From the NCBI GenBank assembly GCA_028716065.1, contig JAQUQN010000005.1:19162-31262 (forward strand): a DNA stretch of 12,101 bases. Direction: 5' to 3'. This DNA is from Candidatus Omnitrophota bacterium. Lineage in GTDB: Bacteria; Omnitrophota; Gorgyraeia; 2-01-FULL-45-10. This document shows, in pieces, positions 1 through 4,726 of this stretch (positions are counted from its first letter, which is position 1; each line of letters starts with the position of its first letter). The notes below the pieces were generated by a model. It was not told the DNA's origin, searched no databases, and saw only the letters and a list, made by a program, of their open reading frames with translations. A program made the translations under genes and the position numbers.

Positions 1-3
1 GGC

Positions 4-79
4 GGGCCGCTAGCTCATCTGGTAGAGCACCACACTTTTAATGTGGGTGTGCCGTGTTCGAGTCACGGGCGGCTCACCA
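4..79 (+). tRNA. tRNA-Lys (anticodon TTT)
   Basis: A complete cloverleaf can be folded by hand. The acceptor stem is 4-10 with 69-75 (seven pairs, one G-U). The D arm is GCTC 13-16 with GAGC 25-28. The anticodon stem is 30-34 with 42-46 around the loop CTTTTAA, with anticodon TTT at 37-39. The variable loop is 47-51 and the T arm is CCGTG/CACGG around TTCGAGT. The discriminator base is A76 and CCA is encoded at 77-79. TTT reads AAA/AAG lysine codons. It probably forms its own short transcript, because a strong terminator follows one base later. Confidence 0.96.
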
Positions 80-122
80 GTTAAAAAATCCCAATTTTCA
101 GTGAAAATTGGGATTTTTTAAC
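80..122 (+). terminator. Perfect-hairpin terminator after tRNA-Lys
   Basis: Bases 80-98 are perfectly complementary to 104-122 (19 bp) around the 5-nt loop CAGTG. The outer part of the stem is an A6/T6 pairing, so a T run follows the GC core (CCC/GGG) on either strand. The hairpin therefore has the shape of a bidirectional rho-independent terminator. It separates the tRNA from the fur-family promoter that follows. Confidence 0.9.
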
Positions 123-157
123 ATCCCAGAAGAGGCAATAATATTTACAAATACGGC

Positions 158-186
158 TTGACAAAAGGCCGATAATGGTGTATATT
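158..186 (+). promoter_or_regulatory. Sigma-70-type promoter of the fur-family gene
   Basis: A consensus -35 box TTGACA (158-163) is followed after exactly 17 nt by the -10 box TATATT (181-186). The transcription start is expected near 192-194, about 30 nt upstream of the ATG at 224. A Fur-box-like inverted repeat lies directly over the expected start, the usual layout for repression. This is the only convincing promoter I can see in the window. Confidence 0.8.
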
Positions 187-190
187 TGAT

Positions 191-209
191 AGTGGAAACC
201 ATTTTCATT
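191..209. promoter_or_regulatory. Fur-box-like operator 1
   Basis: The 19-nt sequence AGTGGAAACCATTTTCATT is an imperfect inverted repeat. Its right half TTTTCATT has reverse complement AATGAAAA, against AGTGGAAA on the left. It starts 5 nt after the -10 box, over the predicted transcription start of the Fur-family gene. It matches the second site at 716-734 at 16 of 19 positions. Fur, PerR and Zur proteins bind AT-rich inverted repeats of this kind, so autoregulation is inferred. Confidence 0.65.
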
Positions 210-223
210 TAGGAGAAATTGAT

Positions 224-697
224 ATGCCAAGAGGAAACGGACGAGGGCCGGCGTGGTGGCACGGAAGGTTCAGAGGATGCGGTTACAGGGTAACCGTAGG
301 ACGGGAAGCCATTCTGGAAGTGCTTACCAAGGCAGATAAGCATTTGAGCGCCGAGGATATATACATGAAGGTGCACGCAGTATATCCAGCTATAGGCCTT
401 ACCACCATATATAGGACTCTTGAGATCCTTGTCAATCTGGGCCTTGTATTGAAGTTTGACTTTGGTGATGGCAGGGCCCGTTATGAACTGGCGGAAGGGT
501 CGAAGAGGAGCACCCATCACCATCATTTGATCTGTACCAATTGTAAAAGAGTGGTCGACTACACCGACTTCATAGACGATGAAATAGAGCTCCTTCATAG
601 GACAGAAAAGGGGCTTTCCGAAAAGTATAATTTCGCGATCACGAACCACCTGATCCAATTTTATGGATTATGCGACAGATGTAAGAAAAAGAAATAG
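224..697 (+). CDS. Fur-family metalloregulator (Fur/PerR/Zur type)
   Basis: This 157-residue protein is a ferric-uptake-regulator family transcription factor, a dimeric DNA-binding repressor that senses a metal or peroxide. It has a winged-helix domain at about residues 20-88 (with the family-typical LTTIYRTLEILV segment) and a C-terminal metal/dimerisation domain. The latter contains HHHH at 98-101, C104-x2-C107 and C150-x2-C153, the two CxxC pairs of the structural zinc site. The ATG is preceded by AGGAGA (211-216). The first 20 residues are an unusual Gly/Trp/Arg-rich extension, MPRGNGRGPAWWHGRFRGCG, that recalls the N-termini of the two glycine-rich proteins downstream. Matching operator-like repeats lie over its own promoter (191-209) and just before the next gene (716-734), so it probably controls itself and the operon. 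Which metal or signal it senses cannot be read from the sequence. Confidence 0.93.
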   Translation: MPRGNGRGPAWWHGRFRGCGYRVTVGREAILEVLTKADKHLSAEDIYMKVHAVYPAIGLTTIYRTLEILVNLGLVLKFDFGDGRARYELAEGSKRSTHHHHLICTNCKRVVDYTDFIDDEIELLHRTEKGLSEKYNFAITNHLIQFYGLCDRCKKKK

Positions 698-715
698 GGT
701 ATATTTTTTAATTTA

Positions 716-734
716 AATGGAAATGATTTTCATT
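716..734. promoter_or_regulatory. Fur-box-like operator 2 upstream of the ORP-like operon
   Basis: The 19-nt AATGGAAATGATTTTCATT is a better inverted repeat than operator 1: the half-sites AATGGAAA and TTTTCATT differ by one base from perfect symmetry. It is 16/19 identical to the site over the fur-family promoter. It lies 19 nt after the fur-family stop codon and just before the structured leader. No clear -35/-10 pair can be read around it, so either the operon promoter is degenerate or the site acts on read-through from 158-186. Confidence 0.65.
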
Positions 735-743
735 AACAAAGAA

Positions 744-840
744 ACCCCTCGCATAAGCATACCAAAAATCTCTTCGATATTTTTGGCATATGCTTCGGGG
801 TTAATTTGCCGGAAGGATGCGAGGGCAAATTAAGGAGGTG
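744..840 (+). ncRNA. Structured mRNA leader, copy 1 (two stem-loops plus SD)
   Basis: This is the 5' leader of the DUF5320 gene. The first element is an interrupted stem: P1 is 744-748 with 797-801 (ACCCC/GGGGT), the middle helix is GCATA 751-755 or 757-761 with TATGC 789-793, and the apical helix is CCAAAAAT 762-769 with ATTTTTGG 779-786. The second element is a perfect 10-bp stem, TTAATTTGCC 801-810 with GGCAAATTAA 824-833, around a 13-nt loop. It ends exactly where GGAGGTG (834-840) begins. There is no U-tract, so it is not a simple terminator. The same architecture recurs at 1215-1335. I do not recognise it as a known RNA family; the function is unknown. Confidence 0.6.
749..806 (+). repeat. 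58-nt direct repeat, copy 1
   Basis: Bases 749-806 are identical to 1220-1277 over 58 nt, offset by 471 nt. The repeat covers the body of the first leader stem-loop and ends in GGGGTTAATT, whose TTAAT also closes the second stem. Both copies lie upstream of short genes in the same operon and on the same strand. Confidence 0.9.
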
Positions 841-846
841 ATTACG

Positions 847-1203
847 ATGCCAGGTTTTGACGGAACAGGTCCAATGGGTATGGGCCCGATGACTGGTGGC
901 GGTAGAGGTTTTTGTGTCGCGCCCGCAGCCGGTATAAGGCCAAGGACTTTCGGCCGTGGGTTCTTCGGAAGGGGCGGAGGCAGGGGGCGCAGGAATATGT
1001 ATTATGCCACAGGGCTCCCAGGATGGGCTAGAGCAGGTTATGGTTATCCTGCTTACGGTATGAGCCACATGCCGGCTTTTTCTAAAGAAGAAGAGGCTCA
1101 AGCCTTAAAGGAAGAAGCCGATATGCTTAAGGAAGAGCTCGGGGTGATCCAGGAGCGCCTCGCCGCCCTGGAAAAAGCACAGGGCCAGAAGGCCGATGAG
1201 TAG
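847..1203 (+). CDS. DUF5320-type glycine-rich protein with C-terminal coiled coil
   Basis: This is a 118-residue protein. The start at 847 is chosen because the SD AAGGAGGTG (832-840) sits 6 nt upstream and the protein then begins MPGFDGTGPMGMGPMTGGGR, the hallmark of DUF5320 proteins. An upstream in-frame ATG at 817 lies inside the leader hairpin and lacks an SD. Residues 1-23 form the conserved Gly/Pro/Met segment ending in GFC. Residues 30-75 are Gly/Arg/Tyr-rich and probably flexible. Residues 79-115 are Glu/Lys/Leu-rich with heptad-like spacing and probably form a coiled coil. DUF5320 genes commonly accompany NifX-like proteins and MinD-ferredoxin ATPases in anaerobes; their biochemical role is not established. 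The strong SD and structured leader suggest high or controlled expression. Confidence 0.85.
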   Translation: MPGFDGTGPMGMGPMTGGGRGFCVAPAAGIRPRTFGRGFFGRGGGRGRRNMYYATGLPGWARAGYGYPAYGMSHMPAFSKEEEAQALKEEADMLKEELGVIQERLAALEKAQGQKADE

Positions 1204-1214
1204 AGGTAAAAGTC

Positions 1215-1335
1215 ATCCTTCGCATAAGCATACCAAAAATCTCTTCGATATTTTTGGCATATGCTTCGGGGTTAATTCGGCCATATGACTTACGTCAGCT
1301 TCGCTTCCGTAAGTCATGGCCTCATTAAGGAGGTG
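1215..1335 (+). ncRNA. Structured mRNA leader, copy 2 (two stem-loops plus SD)
   Basis: This is the leader of the first NifX-like gene. It has the same first stem-loop as copy 1. P1 here is ATCCT (1215-1219) with GGGGT (1268-1272), so two C-G pairs of copy 1 become U-G pairs and pairing is kept. The second stem has a different sequence but the same position: TTAAT 1272-1276 with ATTAA 1324-1328 at the base, then 1279-1294 with 1308-1321 (14 bp, one 2-nt bulge) around a 13-nt loop. The 3' arm again ends flush with GGAGGTG (1329-1335). Bases 1211-1216 (AGTCAT) could alternatively pair with 1285-1290. The function is unknown. Confidence 0.6.
1220..1277 (+). repeat. 58-nt direct repeat, copy 2
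   Basis: This is identical to 749-806 over its full length, while the flanking bases differ. It starts 17 nt after the DUF5320 stop codon and belongs to the leader of the NifX-like gene at 1344. No third copy is visible in this window. Confidence 0.9.
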
Positions 1336-1343
1336 AAAAAAAG

Positions 1344-1742
1344 ATGAGAGTGGCTATTTCCACAGATAGAGATAATGTATCGGCCCATTTTGGACGTTGC
1401 CCGACCTTTACTATCGTGGACATAAAAGACGGAAAGGTAATTAAGAAAGAGTCTCTGGAAAATCCTGGTCACGAGCCCGGTTTCATTCCTCAGTTTCTTC
1501 ATGAGCGCGGCGTAGAGTGCATAGTCACCGGAGGAATGGGGATGAGGGCGACAGGATTTTTTAAAGAATTCGGTATTCAAGCGATAGTGGGTATAAGCGG
1601 CAAAATTAATGAGGTTATTGAAAAGCTTGCGCAAGGTAAACTAGAGGGCGGTGAAAGCCTTTGTCATCCCGGTGCCGGTAAGGGGTATGGCCTAGATAAG
1701 AATCAATGTGATCACCCCCACCAGGATAAATGCGAGTATTAG
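1344..1742 (+). CDS. NifX/NifB-like dinitrogenase Fe-Mo cofactor family protein (PF02579) with Cys/His tail
   Basis: This 132-residue protein belongs to the Nitro_FeMo-Co fold (NifX, NafY, NifB C-terminus, ORP), a small RNase-H-like carrier of metal-sulfur clusters. Family features seen are an N-terminal MRVAIST strand, HFGRCP (15-20), an 'FTIVDI' strand, VTGGMG (61-66) and a C-terminal GISGKINEVIEKLAQGKL helix. The last 27 residues form a tail with C107, H108, C122, H124, H126 and C130 that looks able to bind metal. The SD AAGGAGGTG (1327-1335) lies directly after a leader stem-loop. A paralogue follows 10 nt downstream. No nitrogenase genes are present, so a role in nitrogen fixation is unlikely. 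An ORP-like or general metal-cluster carrier is inferred. Confidence 0.9.
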   Translation: MRVAISTDRDNVSAHFGRCPTFTIVDIKDGKVIKKESLENPGHEPGFIPQFLHERGVECIVTGGMGMRATGFFKEFGIQAIVGISGKINEVIEKLAQGKLEGGESLCHPGAGKGYGLDKNQCDHPHQDKCEY

Positions 1743-1752
1743 GAGGTTTAAG

Positions 1753-2130
1753 ATGAAGATATGCGTTACTTCTCAAGGTAAGACGCTTGACGATCAGGTT
1801 GATCCGCGTTTCGGCAGATGCCAGTTCTTTATAGTAGTCGACACGGATACGCTTGATTTCGAAGCCATAGAGAATCAAAGCGTGCAGTTTTCCGGAGGGG
1901 CAGGTATACAATCAGGACAGCTCATGGCGTCCAAAAGCGTAAAAGCCGTTTTGACGGGGAATGTAGGCCCAAATGCCTTTCAGACTTTAACGGCCGGCGG
2001 TATAAAGATATATATAGGCCTTTCGGGGAAGGTTCGGGATGCCGTCGAAAAGTATAAGAGCGGGACTTTAAAGCCTATAGAAAATCCGAATGTGGGGTCT
2101 AAGTTCGGGATGCCGGGGAAGAACAGCTAA
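1753..2130 (+). CDS. NifX/NifB-like Fe-Mo cofactor family protein, second paralogue (PF02579)
   Basis: This is a 125-residue protein. The start at 1753 is preferred because AGGAGG (1741-1746) precedes it at normal spacing and the protein then begins MKICVTSQGKTLDDQVDPRF, a classic family start. The upstream in-frame ATG at 1708 would overlap the previous gene. Features are RFGRC (19-23), the following strand FFIVVD, LTGNVGPNAFQTL (67-79) and GLSGKVRDAVEKYKSG (89-104). Unlike its neighbour it has no Cys/His tail, and it keeps only two cysteines (C4 and C23). The pair may act as donor and acceptor of the same cluster, or bind different partners. ORP proteins of this family in Desulfovibrio carry a Mo-Cu sulfide cluster. 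Whether this protein does cannot be seen from sequence. Confidence 0.9.
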   Translation: MKICVTSQGKTLDDQVDPRFGRCQFFIVVDTDTLDFEAIENQSVQFSGGAGIQSGQLMASKSVKAVLTGNVGPNAFQTLTAGGIKIYIGLSGKVRDAVEKYKSGTLKPIENPNVGSKFGMPGKNS

Positions 2131-2151
2131 ATATATAGCAGGAGGTGGATT

Positions 2152-2376
2152 ATGCCATTTGGAGACGGAACAGGTCCGCAGGGGTTGGGGCCAGGAACCG
2201 GAAGGGGTGGAGGCAGAGGGATGGGGCGCGGAAGGATGGGTGGTAATAGACCAGGCGCGGGGCCGGGAGGAAATTGTGTTTGTCCTTCCTGCGGCACAAA
2301 AGTCTCTCATCAGGCAGGCACACCCTGTTCCTTGACGAATTGTCCTAAATGTGGAATTAAAATGGTGAGAGAATAA
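2152..2376 (+). CDS. Small glycine-rich protein with C-terminal Cys-rich zinc-ribbon-like segment
   Basis: This 74-residue protein is preceded by AGGAGGTGG (2140-2148). It begins MPFGDGTGPQGLGPGTGRGG, matching the DUF5320-type N-terminus, then runs Gly/Arg/Met-rich to residue 40. The C-terminal third is C42-x-C44-x2-C47 ... C59 ... C64-x2-C67, with two CPxCG-type knuckles, so it probably binds zinc or an Fe-S cluster. It follows the second NifX-like gene by 21 nt. Small proteins of this design are frequent in ORP-type loci of anaerobes, but I know of no demonstrated function. A partner or scaffold of the NifX-like proteins is an inference from context. Confidence 0.82.
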   Translation: MPFGDGTGPQGLGPGTGRGGGRGMGRGRMGGNRPGAGPGGNCVCPSCGTKVSHQAGTPCSLTNCPKCGIKMVRE

Positions 2377-2386
2377 GGATCCAATT

Positions 2387-3001
2387 TTGGAAAACGAAGT
2401 TCTTGAGAACCATAAAAAATATCTGGAACGGGTAAACTTTTACCGAAGGTTCGGTTATGATCTGGAAAAGGAGAGGGATTTTATCCTCGATAAATCCCTG
2501 CCTATTTTAGGAAATATTCTGGAGATAGGAACAGGTAAGGGGCATTTCGCGATTGCCCTTGCAAGACGGGGTTTTAGTTTTACGACCATAGATATATCGG
2601 AAGAAGAGCAAAATATAGCCAGGATAAATTTAGAATATCATAACCTGGAAAAGCAGGTCATTTTCAAAATAGAGGATGCGATGAATTCAAGTTTTGCGGA
2701 CCATAGCTTTGACACTATATTCTCTATTAATGTTTTTCACCATCTTGAAAAACCGCAATCGGTCTTGAATGAGATAATCCGTCTCTTACGCCCCGCCGGA
2801 AAGATAATTTTGAGTGATTTTACCGCGAAAGGATTTGAGATCATTAACAGGTGCCATGAACATGAAGGTAGGCGGCACGACCGTTTCAAGCACGATTTAG
2901 CCGAAGCGAGAGATTATTTTTTTAACAAAGGTTTTGAAGTTAATGAATTTCAAAGTGAAACTCAACGAGTGATTATCGCCAAAGAGAAAAGAACGATTTA
3001 G
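2387..3001 (+). CDS. Class I SAM-dependent methyltransferase
   Basis: This 204-residue protein has a Rossmann-like methyltransferase fold. Motif I is LEIGTGKGH (45-53), the acidic end of beta-2 is in TTIDIS, and FDTIFSINVFHHLEKP is the motif around strand 4. The start is a TTG codon at 2387, 10 nt after the previous stop, with TAAGGA (2374-2379) as a possible SD. No ATG in this frame precedes motif I, so a non-ATG start is needed. The substrate is unknown; the family includes small-molecule, quinone and arsenite methylases. It sits directly before a MinD-ferredoxin ATPase, and the same order (methyltransferase before MinD-ferredoxin) occurs again at 4179-5587. Confidence 0.85.
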   Translation: MENEVLENHKKYLERVNFYRRFGYDLEKERDFILDKSLPILGNILEIGTGKGHFAIALARRGFSFTTIDISEEEQNIARINLEYHNLEKQVIFKIEDAMNSSFADHSFDTIFSINVFHHLEKPQSVLNEIIRLLRPAGKIILSDFTAKGFEIINRCHEHEGRRHDRFKHDLAEARDYFFNKGFEVNEFQSETQRVIIAKEKRTI

Positions 3002-3009
3002 GCAGACAT

Positions 3010-3858
3010 ATGATTATTTCAGTCGCGAGCGGTAAGGGTGGTACGGGTAAGACAACAATAGCAGTTAATCTGGCTTTATCTTTAAGCAATGTGCAATTTC
3101 TTGACTGCGATGTCGAAGAGCCGAACGCACACATTTTCCTCAAACCGGAGATAAGAGAAAAATTTTTAGCGTTTATCCCCGTTCCGGAAGTGGATGAGGC
3201 AAAATGCAACGCTTGCGGCAAATGTCGCGAGGTGTGTGCGTATCATGCTATAGCCGTCATTCCTCCAGGTGATTCCGGTAAGGGAAGCGTTCTAGTTTTC
3301 CCGCACCTTTGTCATGGGTGCGGCGCCTGCAGTTTGCTTTGTCCGCAAAAGGCCATCAAAGAGGTAAATAAAGAGATAGGTGTCGTAGAAATAGGGCAAG
3401 CGCGCGGCATGCAATTTATCCACGGCAAGCTTAATGTCGGTGAAATAATGTCCCCGCCCTTGATTAGACAAGTTGAAGATCGCATAGATTCCGATAAAAC
3501 CGTTATTATTGACGCGCCGCCCGGCACTTCCTGCCCCGTTATCGCCGCGGTGAAAAAAAGCGATTACTGCATACTGGTAACTGAGCCTACACCTTTTGGC
3601 CTTAATGATCTTGTATTGGCCGTAGAGGTTTTAAGAAAGATGAAGATTCTTTTTGGCGTTGTCATTAACCGCTCTGATATAGGCGATGATAAAGTTGAGA
3701 GATTCTGTCAGGATAATAAAATACCCATACTTATGCGGATACCGTTTGATAAAGAAATAGCGCTTTTATATTCCCGCGGTATTCCTATAGTCCAGGAAAA
3801 GACAGAATATAAAGACAGGTTCAGGAATATGTTTAACAAGATAAAAGAGCGCTTATGA
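3010..3858 (+). CDS. MinD/Mrp-type P-loop ATPase with inserted 2[4Fe-4S] ferredoxin domain (1)
   Basis: This 282-residue protein is a SIMIBI-class ATPase of the COG1149 type. The deviant Walker A is KGGTGKT (9-15), DCDVEEPN follows at 32-39, and the Walker B/A' region is IIDAPPGTSCP (166-176). Between these lies a ferredoxin insert with two canonical sets: C66-x2-C69-x2-C72-x3-C76 and C101-x2-C104-x2-C107-x3-C111. The domain mix implies ATP-dependent, redox-linked loading or transfer of a metal-sulfur cluster, or ATP-gated electron transfer. In Desulfovibrio vulgaris, two proteins of this type are part of the ORP complex. The gene starts 8 nt after the methyltransferase and overlaps the DsrE-like gene by ATGA. 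It is closely similar in layout to the ATPase at 4727, so the two may form a heterodimer. Confidence 0.95.
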   Translation: MIISVASGKGGTGKTTIAVNLALSLSNVQFLDCDVEEPNAHIFLKPEIREKFLAFIPVPEVDEAKCNACGKCREVCAYHAIAVIPPGDSGKGSVLVFPHLCHGCGACSLLCPQKAIKEVNKEIGVVEIGQARGMQFIHGKLNVGEIMSPPLIRQVEDRIDSDKTVIIDAPPGTSCPVIAAVKKSDYCILVTEPTPFGLNDLVLAVEVLRKMKILFGVVINRSDIGDDKVERFCQDNKIPILMRIPFDKEIALLYSRGIPIVQEKTEYKDRFRNMFNKIKERL

Positions 3859-4175
3859 AGATCGGGATTATCATTTATTCTAATGATACGGAAATGGTTT
3901 GGAACGCCTTCAGGTTGGGCCTATTTGCCCTTGAACAGAAGGATCAGGTTAAGGTGTTTCTGCTGGGTAAGGGTGTCGAATGTGAATCTATCGATAGTGA
4001 AAAATTCAAAGTGACCGAACAGATAAAATTATTCTTAAATAATGGAGGCGGTATCCTGGTCTGTGGTTCGTGCCTTAAAATGAGAAATTCTGGCGGATCC
4101 GAGACCTGCCCCATTTCAACGATGAAAGATTTATACGATATAGTTAAGGAAAGTGATAAAGTTTTAACATTTTGA
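3855..4175 (+). CDS. DsrE-like sulfur-transfer family protein
   Basis: This 106-residue protein resembles the DsrE/DsrF/TusD fold: an N-terminal KIGIIIYSND strand, a helix around VWNAFRLGLFAL, a VKVFLLGKGVE strand and helix, and a Cys-bearing loop. It keeps C70-x2-C73 in the segment ILVCGSCLKMRN and C85 in ETCPIS. C70 or C73 lies where DsrE-type proteins carry the persulfide-forming cysteine. A role as a sulfur carrier for cluster assembly is inferred from the fold and from the position between two MinD-ferredoxin ATPases. It overlaps the preceding gene by 4 nt (ATGA), which suggests translational coupling. The length is normal for the family. Confidence 0.85.
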   Translation: MKIGIIIYSNDTEMVWNAFRLGLFALEQKDQVKVFLLGKGVECESIDSEKFKVTEQIKLFLNNGGGILVCGSCLKMRNSGGSETCPISTMKDLYDIVKESDKVLTF

Positions 4176-4178
4176 AGA

Positions 4179-4709
4179 ATGGATAAAAAAATATCGAATT
4201 TTCATTTTATAATGCACCTCGTGATTTTTAAGATCCGCGATCTTATTCTGCCTCGGATAAATATATTAAAAAAAGCGGGGATCGGAAAAGGGTTTTATGT
4301 AGTAGATTACGGATGCGGTCCCGGAAGCTATATAATCCCTTTGGCGAAAATTGTCGGAAAAGAAGGGATGGTTTACGCCGTAGATATTTGCCCGTCCGCC
4401 ATCAAAATGGTCAAACATATCATTTCGAAAAGACATTTTACAAATGTGGAGACCATTTGTTCGGATGGTGAGACACGCTTGCCCGCTGGAAAGATAGATA
4501 TGGTTCTACTGTACGACGTCTTTCATACTCTAGAGGATCCGGATAAGGTCCTACGGAACTTACACCGGATCTTGAAAAAAGAGGGAGTCCTGTCTTTCAA
4601 CGATCACCGCATGAAAGACGATGAGATAATCTCTAAGATAACAGGCAGCGGGTTATTTAAATTAATCCGTAAGGATGAGGGATTATATAGTTTCGGTAAA
4701 AATATGTAA
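4179..4709 (+). CDS. Class I SAM-dependent methyltransferase, second
   Basis: This 176-residue UbiE/Methyltransf_11-like enzyme has motif I VVDYGCGPG (41-49), AVDICPSAIKMV around strand 2, DMVLLYDVFHTLEDP around strand 4, and LHRILKKEGVLSFND before the C-terminal strands. It starts 3 nt after the DsrE-like stop codon with only a weak GAAG as SD, so translation is probably coupled. It is not closely similar to the methyltransferase at 2387 outside the common motifs. The substrate is unknown. Pairing with the following MinD-ferredoxin ATPase repeats the earlier gene order. Confidence 0.85.
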   Translation: MDKKISNFHFIMHLVIFKIRDLILPRINILKKAGIGKGFYVVDYGCGPGSYIIPLAKIVGKEGMVYAVDICPSAIKMVKHIISKRHFTNVETICSDGETRLPAGKIDMVLLYDVFHTLEDPDKVLRNLHRILKKEGVLSFNDHRMKDDEIISKITGSGLFKLIRKDEGLYSFGKNM

Positions 4710-4726
4710 GTCTTTAATTATTTAGC

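Noticed and set aside
209..658. Minus-strand open frame opposite the fur-family gene
   Set aside because: It is a shadow of a well-supported gene, has no SD and shows no recognisable protein features. The same applies to the other minus-strand frames.
698..715. TATATT at 700-705 as the -10 of an operon promoter
   Set aside because: There is no plausible -35 box 16-18 nt upstream, so the match is probably chance in AT-rich sequence.
744..801. First leader stem-loop as a rho-independent terminator
   Set aside because: The stem is interrupted and no T run follows GGGGTTAATT. The element continues directly into a second stem and an SD.
817..846. Upstream ATG at 817 as start of the DUF5320 gene
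   Set aside because: It lies in the loop of the leader hairpin without a Shine-Dalgarno. ATG 847 has an ideal SD and gives the family-typical N-terminus.
749..1277. The two 58-nt repeats as a CRISPR array or insertion-sequence ends
   Set aside because: There are only two copies, with a whole gene between them, no regular spacers, no cas genes, no transposase and no target-site duplication visible.
1708..1752. Upstream ATG at 1708 as start of the second NifX-like gene
   Set aside because: It would overlap the preceding gene by 35 nt. AGGAGG at 1741-1746 points to ATG 1753, which gives the conserved family start.
1344..2130. NifX-like proteins as evidence of nitrogen fixation
   Set aside because: No nitrogenase structural or cofactor genes (nifH, D, K, E, N) are present. 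The MinD-ferredoxin neighbours point to an ORP-type role instead.
2090..2335. Overlapping plus-strand frame of 81 codons
   Set aside because: It covers the small zinc-ribbon gene in a different frame. The frame starting at 2152 has a strong SD, a DUF5320-like start and ordered CPxC motifs.
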